Shown: positions 15,395 to 24,442 of the stretch, one piece after another
Numbering within the stretch: position 1 is the first letter of the stretch
Layout of the letters: each line of letters opens with the position of its first letter
Origin: JAUVXY01 sp964392345
Lineage (GTDB): Bacteria > Actinomycetota > Humimicrobiia > Humimicrobiales > Humimicrobiaceae
Assembly (NCBI GenBank): GCA_964392345.1
Contig: CAYMPQ010000005.1
Location: 1-41,026, forward strand
DNA length: 41,026 nucleotides
Reading direction: 5' to 3'
Made by a program: the position numbers and the translations under genes
Notes under the pieces: model-generated
The model's database searches: none
Told to the model about the DNA's origin: nothing
What the model saw: only the letters and a program-made list of their open reading frames with translations

Positions 15395-17937
15395 TCTAGC
15401 CTCCCGCAGCATTTTTTATATTTTTTCCCGCTTCCGCATGGACATGGATCGTTTCTTCCTATTTTTTTGACTTTTACAGGTTCGTGTATTTTTGATTGCG
15501 AAGAAGATTCATGCAAACCACCTGCAGTTAGATTTTTATGCACACTTTCCCTCATTTTTTCCTGTTCGCTTTCGGTAACTACCCTGGCATTAAACAGAAA
15601 CTTTACAGTATCTGCCTTTATTTCTCCTATTAACTCCTTAAATAGATTATAGGACTCATGTTTATACTCAACCAATGGATCTCTCTGTCCTATTGCTCGA
15701 AGTCCAATGCCCTCCCTCAAATAATCCAGCTCCAAAAGATGCTCTTTCCACATACTGTCAATTACATTTAACATTACCATTTTTTCTAATTTTCTCATTA
15801 CAGGCGGCGTTAATTCTTTTTCTCTCTCATCATATAATTCAACAGCCCTGTCTATTATTTTTTGCTTTAATTTTTCGTAATTTAATTTATCGCCATCACT
15901 TTTTCCACCATCTAATATGCTGTTTTCAATATTTTTGGAAAATATTGAGCTTGCATAATTTACCACTTCTTTTAAATTCCAGTTTTCAGGATAGTCGTTT
16001 GGATTTATATAAATCTTAACAATACTATCCACCACATCACCGATCATATTTAGTGCTTCAGCCTTGAGATTATCTTCTTCAAGTATTCTTTTCCTTCTTG
16101 CATAAATAACTTCCCTCTGCTTATTCATGACATCATCATATTCCAGAACATGTTTCCTTATCTCAAAATTCCTTCCCTCAACCTGTCTCTGGGCATTTTC
16201 AATAGATCTATTAATCACTGGATGCTGTATTGGCAAATCATCAGGAAAATTAAACCTATCCATCACCCATGAAATTCTATCTGACCCGAAAAGTTTTAAC
16301 AGGTCGTCTTCCAGGCTTAAGTAAAACTGGCTTGACCCCGGGTCTCCCTGGCGCCCGCTTCTACCTCTGAGCTGGTTGTCAATTCTCCTGCTTTCATGCC
16401 TTTCAGTTCCAAGCACATGCAATCCGCCAAACTCTGTAACGCCTTCACCAAGTACAATATCTGTTCCTCTCCCAGCCATGTTGGTGGCTATGGTAACAGC
16501 TTTTTTTTGCCCGGCCATGGCTATAATTTCTGCCTCCTTTTCATGATACCTGGCATTTAATACCTGATGTGGAATGCCTCTTCTCTTTAGCATCCTGCTT
16601 AATTTTTCTGACTTTTCAATTGATATTGTACCAACCAGAACAGGCTGTCCACTCCCGTATCTTTCAGTTATATCCTCTACCACATTATTGAATTTAAAAT
16701 TTTCAGTTTTATAAATTAAATCCGGCATATTATTTCTAATCATTGGTTCATTGGTCGGGATAACTACTGTTTCCAGCTTGTAAATGTGTCTGAATTCTCC
16801 TGCTTCAGTAATAGCAGTTCCAGTCATTCCTGCCAGTTTGTCATACATTCTAAAATAATTTTGAATTGTAATGGTTGCCAGAGTTTGATTTTCAGCTTTT
16901 ACTTTTACCCTTTCTTTAGCTTCAATAGCCTGATGAAGCCCCTCACTGTACCTTCTCCCGGGCATTAGCCTGCCTGTGAACTCATCTACAATTACTACTT
17001 CTCCATCTTTTATCATATAATCAACATCTTTTTTAAACAGATAGCAAGCCTTGAGAATCTGATTAAGGCTGTGTATGAAAAGATAATTGGAAGGGTCGTA
17101 GAGATTTTCTATCCCCATTATTTTTTCCACTTTCTCCACACCTTCCTCTGTTACTGCAACTGTCCTTGCTTTCTCATCTACTTCAAAATCTTTGCCTGTC
17201 TTAAGCCTTGGAACTATTTGAGAAAATTTCTTGTAAATCTCCACTGTGCCAGAGGCAGCTCCTGATATAATAAGAGGGGTTCTTGCTTCATCAATCAATA
17301 TACTGTCCACCTCATCAATAATGGCATAGCAATGGCCATCCTGTGTCATATTTTCTTTGTTTGCAACCATGTTGTCCCTCAGGTAATCAAACCCAAACTC
17401 ACTGTTTGTTCCGTATACAACATCGCTCCTATACTGCTGCTTTCTTTCTGAAGGCGGCATGCCATTTTGAATCAGCCCTACCTTAAGTCCCAAAAATTCA
17501 TATATTTTCCCCATCCACATGCTGTCTCTTTTGGCAAGATAATCATTTACGGTAACTATATGAGTGCTTTTCCCTGTAAAGGAATTTAGGTAAACAGGAA
17601 GAGTTGCTACAAGCGTTTTTCCTTCACCTGTTTTCATTTCTGCAATTTTCCCCTCAAATAAGACCACTCCTCCTATTATCTGTACGTCAAAATGGCGCAT
17701 GCTAAGAGTCCTTTTTGCAACTTCCCTCACTACTGCAAAAGCTTCAGCCATTAAATCATAAAGGCTTTCACCCTTGCTGTGCCTGTCCTTAAATTCTAAG
17801 GTTTTTGACGCAAGATCTTCATCTGAAAGCAGCTTTATTTCATTTTCCAAATTGTTAACATCAGCTACAATGCTGTCATACTTTTTTAGCTTTTTGCCCT
17901 CGCCAAATTTTAATATACTTCCTAACTTATTAAACAT
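15391..17937 (-). CDS. secA: Preprotein translocase ATPase SecA
   Basis: Motor of the Sec pathway, pushing unfolded proteins through SecYEG. The 848-residue protein is full length: Walker A MKTGEGKT at 101-108, DEVD box at 208-211 followed by SILIDEARTPL, the second nucleotide-binding half with ATNMAGRGTDI and RGRSGRQGDPG, and the helical scaffold and wing. A C-terminal zinc motif, CPCGSGKKYKKCC (Cys832, 834, 843, 844), binds SecB-like partners or phospholipid. The stop overlaps the prfB start, so RF2 is made from the same message. hpf lies 141 bases upstream; that gap has imperfect hairpins but no clear regulator. Confidence 0.97.
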   Translation of the reverse strand: MFNKLGSILKFGEGKKLKKYDSIVADVNNLENEIKLLSDEDLASKTLEFKDRHSKGESLYDLMAEAFAVVREVAKRTLSMRHFDVQIIGGVVLFEGKIAEMKTGEGKTLVATLPVYLNSFTGKSTHIVTVNDYLAKRDSMWMGKIYEFLGLKVGLIQNGMPPSERKQQYRSDVVYGTNSEFGFDYLRDNMVANKENMTQDGHCYAIIDEVDSILIDEARTPLIISGAASGTVEIYKKFSQIVPRLKTGKDFEVDEKARTVAVTEEGVEKVEKIMGIENLYDPSNYLFIHSLNQILKACYLFKKDVDYMIKDGEVVIVDEFTGRLMPGRRYSEGLHQAIEAKERVKVKAENQTLATITIQNYFRMYDKLAGMTGTAITEAGEFRHIYKLETVVIPTNEPMIRNNMPDLIYKTENFKFNNVVEDITERYGSGQPVLVGTISIEKSEKLSRMLKRRGIPHQVLNARYHEKEAEIIAMAGQKKAVTIATNMAGRGTDIVLGEGVTEFGGLHVLGTERHESRRIDNQLRGRSGRQGDPGSSQFYLSLEDDLLKLFGSDRISWVMDRFNFPDDLPIQHPVINRSIENAQRQVEGRNFEIRKHVLEYDDVMNKQREVIYARRKRILEEDNLKAEALNMIGDVVDSIVKIYINPNDYPENWNLKEVVNYASSIFSKNIENSILDGGKSDGDKLNYEKLKQKIIDRAVELYDEREKELTPPVMRKLEKMVMLNVIDSMWKEHLLELDYLREGIGLRAIGQRDPLVEYKHESYNLFKELIGEIKADTVKFLFNARVVTESEQEKMRESVHKNLTAGGLHESSSQSKIHEPVKVKKIGRNDPCPCGSGKKYKKCCGRLE

Positions 17938-18078
17938 TTAATTATCACCTTATTTATATATTGCAAAATTTATTTTAAATCACTGCCGCAAATATTACCA
18001 ATACAGCTAAACCTGCGGCTGTACTTTTATATATCCATACTATAGCATTTTTAAAAAAATATTATATCCTCACTCAAA

Positions 18079-18621
18079 TCACATAGTTGGCTCTATTAAG
18101 CCGTAATTACCATCCTTCCTGCAGTAAATCACAGCGGTCCTGTTAGTTTCAGAATCAATAAAAACAAAAAAGTCATGCCCCAAAAGTTCTATCTGCAGAA
18201 TTGCTTCTTCAATTGACATCGGCATTATTGTAAAAGTTTTTATCTTGACTACCTTCCTTGTGGCTTCCTCCTCTTCAGCTGCAGTGGCTTTGGATTTGAT
18301 ACCGGCAGATCTTTTTTCTCTGTGTCTAAGCTTATCTCTATATTTTTTAACCCTGCGCTCTAATTTACCGCTAACACTGTCAACAGCTTCAAACACATCA
18401 GTACCCGAACCAGTTGCCCTGATTACAGCTCCTGGAGTAAAAATTGTAACTTCAATCAAATTATTTAAATTAATACTCGGATTTTTTTCAAAAGCCAGCT
18501 CTACTTCTACCTTTATCCCCCTGTCTAAAAACTTTCCAATTTTTTTCTTAATTTTCTTGTCCACATAATCCTTAATGGAATCATCGAGTTTCAAGTTCCT
18601 GCTTTTAATTACATATTCCAC
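18079..18621 (-). CDS. hpf: Ribosome hibernation-promoting factor, long form
   Basis: Inactivates ribosomes as 100S dimers in slow growth. The 180-residue length marks the long form: an N-terminal S30AE domain (about 1-100, with DYVDKKIKKKIGKF and a basic patch RRVKKYRDKLRHREKRS) and a C-terminal dimerisation domain (about 120-180, VVKIKTFTIMPMSIEEAILQ then LGHDFFVFIDSET). The start is GTG at 18621 behind AAAGGAG. It lies 29 bases after a cold-shock gene and before secA, an arrangement found in both Actinobacteria and Clostridia. Confidence 0.93.
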   Translation of the reverse strand: MEYVIKSRNLKLDDSIKDYVDKKIKKKIGKFLDRGIKVEVELAFEKNPSINLNNLIEVTIFTPGAVIRATGSGTDVFEAVDSVSGKLERRVKKYRDKLRHREKRSAGIKSKATAAEEEEATRKVVKIKTFTIMPMSIEEAILQIELLGHDFFVFIDSETNRTAVIYCRKDGNYGLIEPTM

Positions 18622-18650
18622 CGTCCTGTCTCCTTTCTTAAAAAGATAAT

Positions 18651-18857
18651 TTATATTAAAGTTACATCCCTGGCCTGGTTTCCTTTCTCACATTCTTCAA
18701 TTTCAAACTCTACAGCCTGCCCCTTTTCCAATGTTTTAAATCCATCTTTTACAATAGATGAATGGCTGACAAAAACATCGTCCATATCTTTTGCTTCAAT
18801 AAATCCGAATCCTTTTTCAGGACTGAACCATTTCACAATTCCTTTTAATCTGCTCAT
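18651..18857 (-). CDS. Cold-shock domain protein (CspA family)
   Basis: 68-residue single OB-fold protein that binds single-stranded RNA or DNA. The RNP motifs are KGFGFIE (RNP1) and DVFVSHS (RNP2), preceded by GIVKWFSPE, all at the expected distances. The ATG at 18857 is 5 bases after the comF stop, and its Shine-Dalgarno GGAGG lies in the end of comF, so it is co-transcribed with comF. It probably acts as an RNA chaperone. Confidence 0.95.
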   Translation of the reverse strand: MSRLKGIVKWFSPEKGFGFIEAKDMDDVFVSHSSIVKDGFKTLEKGQAVEFEIEECEKGNQARDVTLI

Positions 18858-18862
18858 AAAAA

Positions 18863-19579
18863 TTACGTTCCTCCTGCTATCGTTAATAAATATATCTTAT
18901 CTGCATTTGAATCTTTAAGCACTTTGCTAATTTCATTTAATGTGCTGCCTGTGGTCCATATATCATCTATCAGCAATATGTTTTTGCCTGATACCAGCAA
19001 ACTGTTCCTTACCTTAAATACTCCTTTTAAGTTATTTTTCCTCTGGTACAAATCCAGTGTTTGCTGTCTTGGCGTTTTTTTTATTTTAATTATATTACCT
19101 GCAAATGGAATTTTTATCACCCTGGAAAATTCGCTGCATAAAATTTGCATATGTTCACCGGGAACCGTTTCAACATAATCTATCTCTGCTTTTCTATAAT
19201 ACTTATCGTACGCCTGCTTTAAGAATCCAACCAAAACTTTGCTGAGACTGTACATCTTCTTGTACTTATATTTATGCATTATCTTTCTAACTGCACCTTT
19301 GTAAAAAGCAAAACTCCTATGCATATAGAAACTGAATTTTTCTTTTCTGCACAAACTGCAGATACTGCGCGTGTATTTGTCTGCATCAGCTATGGTCTGG
19401 CTTTTCTTGTAATCAGAAATTGGCCTTCCGCAATATTTGCATACGTCACCTTCAATTTTTTCAATTTTTGATTTGCATGCCAGGCAAATTAACTCGGGGC
19501 TGATATTTCCACAAACCGGGCATACAGGGGGGATAATTAGATCCTTAAAAAATTCAATTAAATTAGTGTCTTTAAACAA
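18863..19579 (-). CDS. comF: ComF-family phosphoribosyltransferase-like protein
   Basis: 238-residue protein with N-terminal zinc-finger cysteines (CPVCGN, CLAC, CKYCGRP, CSLC, residues 18-78) and a C-terminal phosphoribosyltransferase domain with the PRPP loop NILLIDDIWTTGST (about 204-217). ComF relatives are required for DNA uptake in competent bacteria, and this family is also linked to single-strand DNA handling. The start is uncertain: TTG at 19579 has no good ribosome binding site, yet the reading frame up to it looks like a normal ComF beginning. Followed by csp and hpf. Confidence 0.85.
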   Translation of the reverse strand: MFKDTNLIEFFKDLIIPPVCPVCGNISPELICLACKSKIEKIEGDVCKYCGRPISDYKKSQTIADADKYTRSICSLCRKEKFSFYMHRSFAFYKGAVRKIMHKYKYKKMYSLSKVLVGFLKQAYDKYYRKAEIDYVETVPGEHMQILCSEFSRVIKIPFAGNIIKIKKTPRQQTLDLYQRKNNLKGVFKVRNSLLVSGKNILLIDDIWTTGSTLNEISKVLKDSNADKIYLLTIAGGT

Positions 19580-19670
19580 TTTTTATTAAAGCTATATACT
19601 TAAAAATTTGATATATGCCTGGAAATTATCTAAATTTCACTTTAGCTTTTTATACCTTTTCTTTTTTATC

Positions 19671-20813
19671 TCAATCCGCATCGTTGTCTTTTGTATTTAA
19701 CTTATCATTGCCTACTGTCTCACCTGACATGATCTTAACGCTTGGATGTATTACTATTCCATTCTCTATAACACTCCTTGAGCCAATAACTGCCTTCTCT
19801 AAAATAGAAGCCTTGCTTTTTATTCTTGCGTCATAGCCGATAATAGCCCCTATTAAAGAAGCATCCTTTCCTATATAACCACTGCCCCACTTAATTCCCC
19901 TGTACATAACTGCTCTTTCGTCTACAGTAGTATTGTCACCCAAAATTATGGGGCCAAATAGTTTTGCTCCCTTTTTAATGGTACAGCTGTTGCCTATACA
20001 AACAGGCGGAATAATTATAACATCTTCCTGAATCTTGCAGTTCTTGCCTATCCATACACCTTCTTTTATTTTTTTTCCAGGTATTTTTATCTCTACTTTC
20101 CCTTCAAGAGCATCAAAATTACCCTGCTGGTATTCATATAAGCTTCCAACATCGTTCCAATATTTATTATGCACATACCCATAATATGAAATTTCTTTTT
20201 TTAGAAGATCCGGGAACAAGTTTTTCCCAAAATCATAAAATTTTCCTTCAGGTATGTATTCGAATATTTCTGGCTCAAATACATATATACCGCTGTTTGC
20301 AAGATTACTCTTTGCTTCTCCGCTTAAAGGTTTTTCCTGAAACCCATATATTTTCTTATCTTCATCCAGCATTACAACCCCATACTGAGATGCGTCTTCA
20401 ACCATTGTCAGGACTACTGTACATATGCCGCCTTTTTTCTTGTGAAATGTTATAAGATCCACCAGGTCTATGTCAGTTAAAGCATCCCCGCTCATAACTA
20501 AAAAAGTTTTACCTTCAAAAAAATCTTCGACCTTTTTTACCCCTCCTGCGGTACCAAGCAATTCATCTTCGTAGGAATAGGCAATATTTACACCCCACCT
20601 GGAACCATCCCCAAAATAATTCTTTATAACTTCAGGGTACCAATGGAGGTTGCAGACCATATCCCTGAAGCCATGCTTCACCAAAAGCTCTAATATATGT
20701 TCCATAACAGGTTTGTTAACAATTGGAGCCATTGGTTTTGATATCAGATCAGTAAGAGGACGGAGCCTGGTACCAAGTCCCGCCGCAAGTACCATAACTT
20801 TATTTTTGCTCAT
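19671..20813 (-). CDS. Sugar-1-phosphate nucleotidyltransferase with beta-helix tail
   Basis: 380-residue protein: an N-terminal nucleotidyltransferase domain with the signature LAAGLGTRLRPLTDLISKPM (7-27) and, after about residue 250, a left-handed beta-helix region of hexapeptide-like repeats (IGNSCTIKKGAKLFGP and following). This architecture occurs in GDP-mannose pyrophosphorylases. GTAGGVKKVEDFF and MSGDALTDIDL are the sugar and metal sites. Its stop is followed by a gap before comF; its ATG overlaps the mtnA stop (ATGA). It is a paralogue of the gene at 26941, and which one makes GDP-mannose is not certain. A role in UDP- or GDP-sugar supply for the glycan cluster is likely. Confidence 0.82.
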   Translation of the reverse strand: MSKNKVMVLAAGLGTRLRPLTDLISKPMAPIVNKPVMEHILELLVKHGFRDMVCNLHWYPEVIKNYFGDGSRWGVNIAYSYEDELLGTAGGVKKVEDFFEGKTFLVMSGDALTDIDLVDLITFHKKKGGICTVVLTMVEDASQYGVVMLDEDKKIYGFQEKPLSGEAKSNLANSGIYVFEPEIFEYIPEGKFYDFGKNLFPDLLKKEISYYGYVHNKYWNDVGSLYEYQQGNFDALEGKVEIKIPGKKIKEGVWIGKNCKIQEDVIIIPPVCIGNSCTIKKGAKLFGPIILGDNTTVDERAVMYRGIKWGSGYIGKDASLIGAIIGYDARIKSKASILEKAVIGSRSVIENGIVIHPSVKIMSGETVGNDKLNTKDNDAD

Positions 20814-21934
20814 CTTTTATCAGCTCCCATTTCTTCATCAGTATTATTGCCACTGGTAACTATTTTTTTAATGTTTTCCTTAAAAGGAGGCTCTATAACT
20901 CCTTTTTCTGTTATGATAGCCGTAATATTGCCACACGGTGTAACATCAAATGCCGGGTTTTTCACCGGCATGTATTCAGGTATAATTTTAGTTCCCATAA
21001 CCTCTCTGACTTCATTTTCGCCTCTTTGCTCTATCGGAATATCTTTGCCGCTTTCTATGCTTGTATCAATTGTAGATAGCGGAGCTGCAATATAAAAGGG
21101 TATGCTGTAATATTTAGCCATAATGGACAACCCAAGCGTTCCAATTTTATTTGCAGCATCCCCATTTAAAACTATCCTGTCTGCACCTACAATAACTGCA
21201 TCTATTTCCCCCTCAGACATAAAATATCCTGCCATATTATCTGTTATTATGTGAAAAGGAATTTTTTCCTTATAAAGTTCCCATGAAGTAAGCCTTGCTC
21301 CCTGCAGGTAAGGTCTTGTTTCATCAACAATTACTTTTTCTACTTTTCCCTCTCTGCCCAGGCTTCTTATTACTCCAATGGCGGTCCCGTATCCCGAAGT
21401 CGCAAGCGCTCCGGCATTGCAATGTGTCAGAATTTTGATTTTATTTTTGTACCTGTCAAATATTTTCTTTCCATTTTCACCAATCTTAAAATTGATGTTT
21501 AAGTCCTGCCTTTCTATTTTCTCTGCTTCTTTGGCCAGATTTATTTTGATCTCATCCAATTTTAAGTTTTTGCTGCAATCAAGGACCTTCTTCATTCTAC
21601 CAAGGGCCCAGAATAAATTTACTGCTGTTGGCCTGGTTTCAGACAATATTTTTATGCTGTCTTTTATGTAAGATATAAATTTATCCCTGCCGTGCCCATT
21701 AAACTCTAAAGAAGCCAGCGCCACTCCATAGCCGGCTGTAACTCCGATAGCTGGCGCCCCTCTTACAACCATATCCCTGATGGCATCTGCAACCTCCATA
21801 CAAGTATTGCAGACAACATATTCTTCCTTAAATGGGAGTTTCCTTTGGTCAATCAGCTTAAGAGATGCCCTGTCCCAGATAAGGGTTCTAACTTCATTTT
21901 CTCCATGGCAGTAATTTATGTCCCCATTTCCCAT
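20810..21934 (-). CDS. mtnA: S-methyl-5-thioribose-1-phosphate isomerase
   Basis: Converts 5-methylthioribose-1-P to 5-methylthioribulose-1-P in the methionine salvage pathway. The 374-residue protein belongs to the eIF2B-related fold. The catalytic region THCNAGALATSGYGTAIG carries the active Cys, and GADRIVLNGDAANKIGT the conserved Asp. An early MVVRGAPAIGV segment binds the phosphate. The only credible ATG (21934) lies 19 bases inside the end of ahcY, so the two genes overlap. No other methionine-salvage genes are in the window, so the later steps may be elsewhere or the enzyme may serve deoxyadenosine/MTA disposal. Confidence 0.93.
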   Translation of the reverse strand: MGNGDINYCHGENEVRTLIWDRASLKLIDQRKLPFKEEYVVCNTCMEVADAIRDMVVRGAPAIGVTAGYGVALASLEFNGHGRDKFISYIKDSIKILSETRPTAVNLFWALGRMKKVLDCSKNLKLDEIKINLAKEAEKIERQDLNINFKIGENGKKIFDRYKNKIKILTHCNAGALATSGYGTAIGVIRSLGREGKVEKVIVDETRPYLQGARLTSWELYKEKIPFHIITDNMAGYFMSEGEIDAVIVGADRIVLNGDAANKIGTLGLSIMAKYYSIPFYIAAPLSTIDTSIESGKDIPIEQRGENEVREVMGTKIIPEYMPVKNPAFDVTPCGNITAIITEKGVIEPPFKENIKKIVTSGNNTDEEMGADKR

Positions 21935-23172
21935 GATTTAAGGTATTCCTCCTGCTCAGGTGTCAATTTATCTATGCATATCCCCATACTTTTTAATTTC
22001 ATTTCAGCTATGTTCTTATCTATATCTTCCGGAACAGCATACACTCTGCATGCGAGATCCTTGCTGTTTTTATAAATATATTCAACACTTAAAGCCTGAT
22101 TTGCAAAGCTCATATCCATAACACTCGCAGGATGGCCCTCGGCTGCGCTTAAGTTTACAAGTCTTCCTTCCGCCAGTAAATATATTCGCCTTCCGTCTTT
22201 CATAACATACTCTTCTGTAAATGGCCTTACTTTCCTTTTTGACTTGCTGTTTTTGCTTAAATAGTCCAGATCAATTTCAGCATTAAAATGTCCTGCGTTA
22301 GCTATAATAGTTTTATCTTTACAATTTTTTAAAATTACTTCTCCTATGACATTTATGTCGCCAGTGACAGACACAAAAATATCCCCGACTTTTGCAGCTT
22401 CTTCTGAATTTAAAACTTCATATCCATCCATTTTAGCTTCAATCGCTTTCAGTGGGTCCACTTCCAATACTATTACACTGGCTCCCATTCCTTGCGCCCT
22501 CATAGCAATTCCTTTTCCGCACCATCCATATCCAGCTACTACAAATTTACTTCCGGCAATCAACATATTGGTAGCTCTAAGTATCCCGTCAATAGTGCTC
22601 TGTCCGGTTCCGTATCTGTTATCAAAAAAATGCTTGGTTTTGGCATCATTTACAGCAATAATCGGATAGCGAAGAACTCCCTTTTTTTCCATGCTTTTTA
22701 GTCTTATGACACCGGTGGTAGTTTCTTCTGTGCCTCCAAGTACTTTCTTTATTAATTCTCTTCTGCTGCTGTGGATAGTTGAAATTAAGTCTGCGCCATC
22801 ATCCATAGAAATTTGCGGACATTTGTCCAGCACACTATTTATATGATTATAATAAGTCTTATTGTCTTCACCCTTTATGGCAAATACTGATATGCCGTAG
22901 TCTTTAACCATAGAAGCAGCAACATCATCCTGCGTGCTTAAAGGATTAGATGCGCATAAAGAAACATCTGCTCCGCCCTGTTTTAACGTAATCATAAGAT
23001 TTGCAGTTTCTGAAGTAACATGGAGGCATGCTCCTACTGTTAAATTTTTGAGAGGTTGGCTGCTGTTAAAATTTTTCCTTATATCTCTTAGAACCAGCAT
23101 TTCTCTTTCTGCCCATTCTATTTTATCTTTACCTCCGGAAGCCAATTTTATATCCTTTACATCAAACTCCAT
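21916..23172 (-). CDS. ahcY: Adenosylhomocysteinase
   Basis: NAD-dependent hydrolysis of S-adenosylhomocysteine to adenosine and homocysteine, relieving inhibition of methyltransferases. The 418-residue length is the form without the 40-residue insertion. The NAD-binding loop is VAGYGWCGKGIAMRAQGMGA (about 215-234), and NNRYGTGQS and AAEGHPASVMDMSFANQAL match the family substrate and C-terminal regions. The ATG at 23172 follows GGAAAG. Proximity to isomerase and mutase genes of mannose metabolism matches actinobacterial order. Its stop region overlaps mtnA, so both steps of SAM by-product recycling are co-expressed. Confidence 0.96.
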   Translation of the reverse strand: MEFDVKDIKLASGGKDKIEWAEREMLVLRDIRKNFNSSQPLKNLTVGACLHVTSETANLMITLKQGGADVSLCASNPLSTQDDVAASMVKDYGISVFAIKGEDNKTYYNHINSVLDKCPQISMDDGADLISTIHSSRRELIKKVLGGTEETTTGVIRLKSMEKKGVLRYPIIAVNDAKTKHFFDNRYGTGQSTIDGILRATNMLIAGSKFVVAGYGWCGKGIAMRAQGMGASVIVLEVDPLKAIEAKMDGYEVLNSEEAAKVGDIFVSVTGDINVIGEVILKNCKDKTIIANAGHFNAEIDLDYLSKNSKSKRKVRPFTEEYVMKDGRRIYLLAEGRLVNLSAAEGHPASVMDMSFANQALSVEYIYKNSKDLACRVYAVPEDIDKNIAEMKLKSMGICIDKLTPEQEEYLKSWEMGT

Positions 23173-23221
23173 AAATACTTTCCTTTCTTGATTCCAAATT
23201 TTTCATCTATTTCTTAACTTT

Positions 23222-23227
23222 ATTATA
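23222..23227 (-). promoter_or_regulatory. Candidate -10 element upstream of ahcY
   Basis: TATAAT on the minus strand in GAACTATAATAAAG, about 50 bases before the ahcY start. No convincing -35 is seen at 17 bases. The short stem GCGGG/CCCG at 23285-23300 ahead of it could end transcription from the isomerase gene, though it has no clean T-run. Confidence 0.35.
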
Positions 23228-23306
23228 GTTCATATAAGCTATTACATACTACCAGTAATTCATATTTTTATAAAACAGATAACCGGGTTTTTGCCCGCAT
23301 TATTTT

Positions 23307-24377
23307 TCAATCTAATTTTGCAAGTTCTGACTTCAAAGCCTGAATTTTTTCAACAGGAGTAGGGTCCGTCTCGTTTAATATGGCGAGATACACGCTGGCT
23401 ATATCGCCAAGATACATGGTGCTGAGAGCACGGGCTAATTTTGATTTTCCTTCTACGGGAATTTCTATTACCTCAGAAAAGTTGTCCTTTATAAGTTTTA
23501 TTGTCGTTTCTATCCGTGTCTTTATTCTAACATTTTCTTCTTTTTCCCTAAAAACTATAAGAACAAACCTTGAAGTAATATCTTTAAGCCTTCCCCACCC
23601 TACAGTCTCATTGTGGTTTAATTCTGGAAATTCGGCCCAGAAGCATGGGGCCTTGGAATTTTCATTCATCTCGCATTTCCATCTGAATGCCACAGGGGAC
23701 AAGAGCCCATTTGTTCCATAAATTATTGGTAAATTTTCACCAATTTTTAAAGCAATGCTTTTTGCATAATTTGTATCACTGCTGGTTTCCCTCCTGTAGA
23801 GAGAGCATTTCTTGCGTATAAGATTTAAAGATTCTTTTATTTCATCATCTGTTACATTTACAAGTTTTAGATAGCCAAGAACTAAAAAAGTCGGGAAAAA
23901 CAGATAGCCGATGGCCCCTCTTGGCTGCAGTCCCGATGGAATTTTTATAAGACATTTATTGTAATCATTGGCTATCTTCTCAAGCTTTCCTCCTGAAGTA
24001 ACACAGACTACTTCACAGCCCCTGCTCAAAGACTGGTTAACAGCAGAAATAGTTTCCTCTGTATTTCCGGAATAGCTTACTGCTACAACAAGCCAATCAT
24101 CGTCAATACAAGCCGGGACACCGTATCCTTTTACCACTTCAACAGGTACCCCGGTATCATCTCTTATCAAGCCTTTTATCAGGTCACCCGTAAATCCTGA
24201 ACCACCCATTCCTAAAAATGCAATCCCCTTATATGTCCTCATTTTTATTTTTACCAGGTTAACACCGCTGGCAATTTCTTTTGCTTCCATTAACTGATTG
24301 TAGAAGTTTTCTTCAATTTCAAGCATACCTTCTTTATCTATTTCTCTGACTTTCTTTAAATCATCAAGTACATTCAT
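23307..24377 (-). CDS. Bifunctional phosphoglucose/phosphomannose isomerase
   Basis: Interconverts fructose-6-P with glucose-6-P and mannose-6-P, feeding the mannose pathway. The protein has two SIS domains: GMGGSGFTGDLIKG near residue 60, SYSGNTEET near 100, and QPRGAIGYLF near 150, the signature of the bifunctional archaeal/actinobacterial-type enzyme. NHNETVGW near 255 carries the catalytic Glu/His region. I chose ATG 24377 (MNVLDDLKKVREID) because GAGAAGGG precedes it; an upstream in-frame TTG at 24410 has no ribosome binding site. It lies just downstream of the phosphomannomutase. Confidence 0.9.
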   Translation of the reverse strand: MNVLDDLKKVREIDKEGMLEIEENFYNQLMEAKEIASGVNLVKIKMRTYKGIAFLGMGGSGFTGDLIKGLIRDDTGVPVEVVKGYGVPACIDDDWLVVAVSYSGNTEETISAVNQSLSRGCEVVCVTSGGKLEKIANDYNKCLIKIPSGLQPRGAIGYLFFPTFLVLGYLKLVNVTDDEIKESLNLIRKKCSLYRRETSSDTNYAKSIALKIGENLPIIYGTNGLLSPVAFRWKCEMNENSKAPCFWAEFPELNHNETVGWGRLKDITSRFVLIVFREKEENVRIKTRIETTIKLIKDNFSEVIEIPVEGKSKLARALSTMYLGDIASVYLAILNETDPTPVEKIQALKSELAKLD

Positions 24378-24442
24378 GGCCCTTCTCTTTCTATTACAAT
24401 TATTTTTCAAAATATTTACATGCCGTTATTTAATTTTTTAAA

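Noticed and set aside
17938..18078. Hairpins ahead of secA (GCCGCA...TGCGGC and ACAGC...GCTGT) as a translation-control element
   Set aside because: The stems are short, compete with each other and do not cover the ribosome binding site; there is no secM-like small gene.
23173..23306. SAH or SAM riboswitch upstream of ahcY
   Set aside because: The 134-base gap is A+T-rich with only one short GC stem; none of the conserved helices of SAH/SAM riboswitches could be traced.
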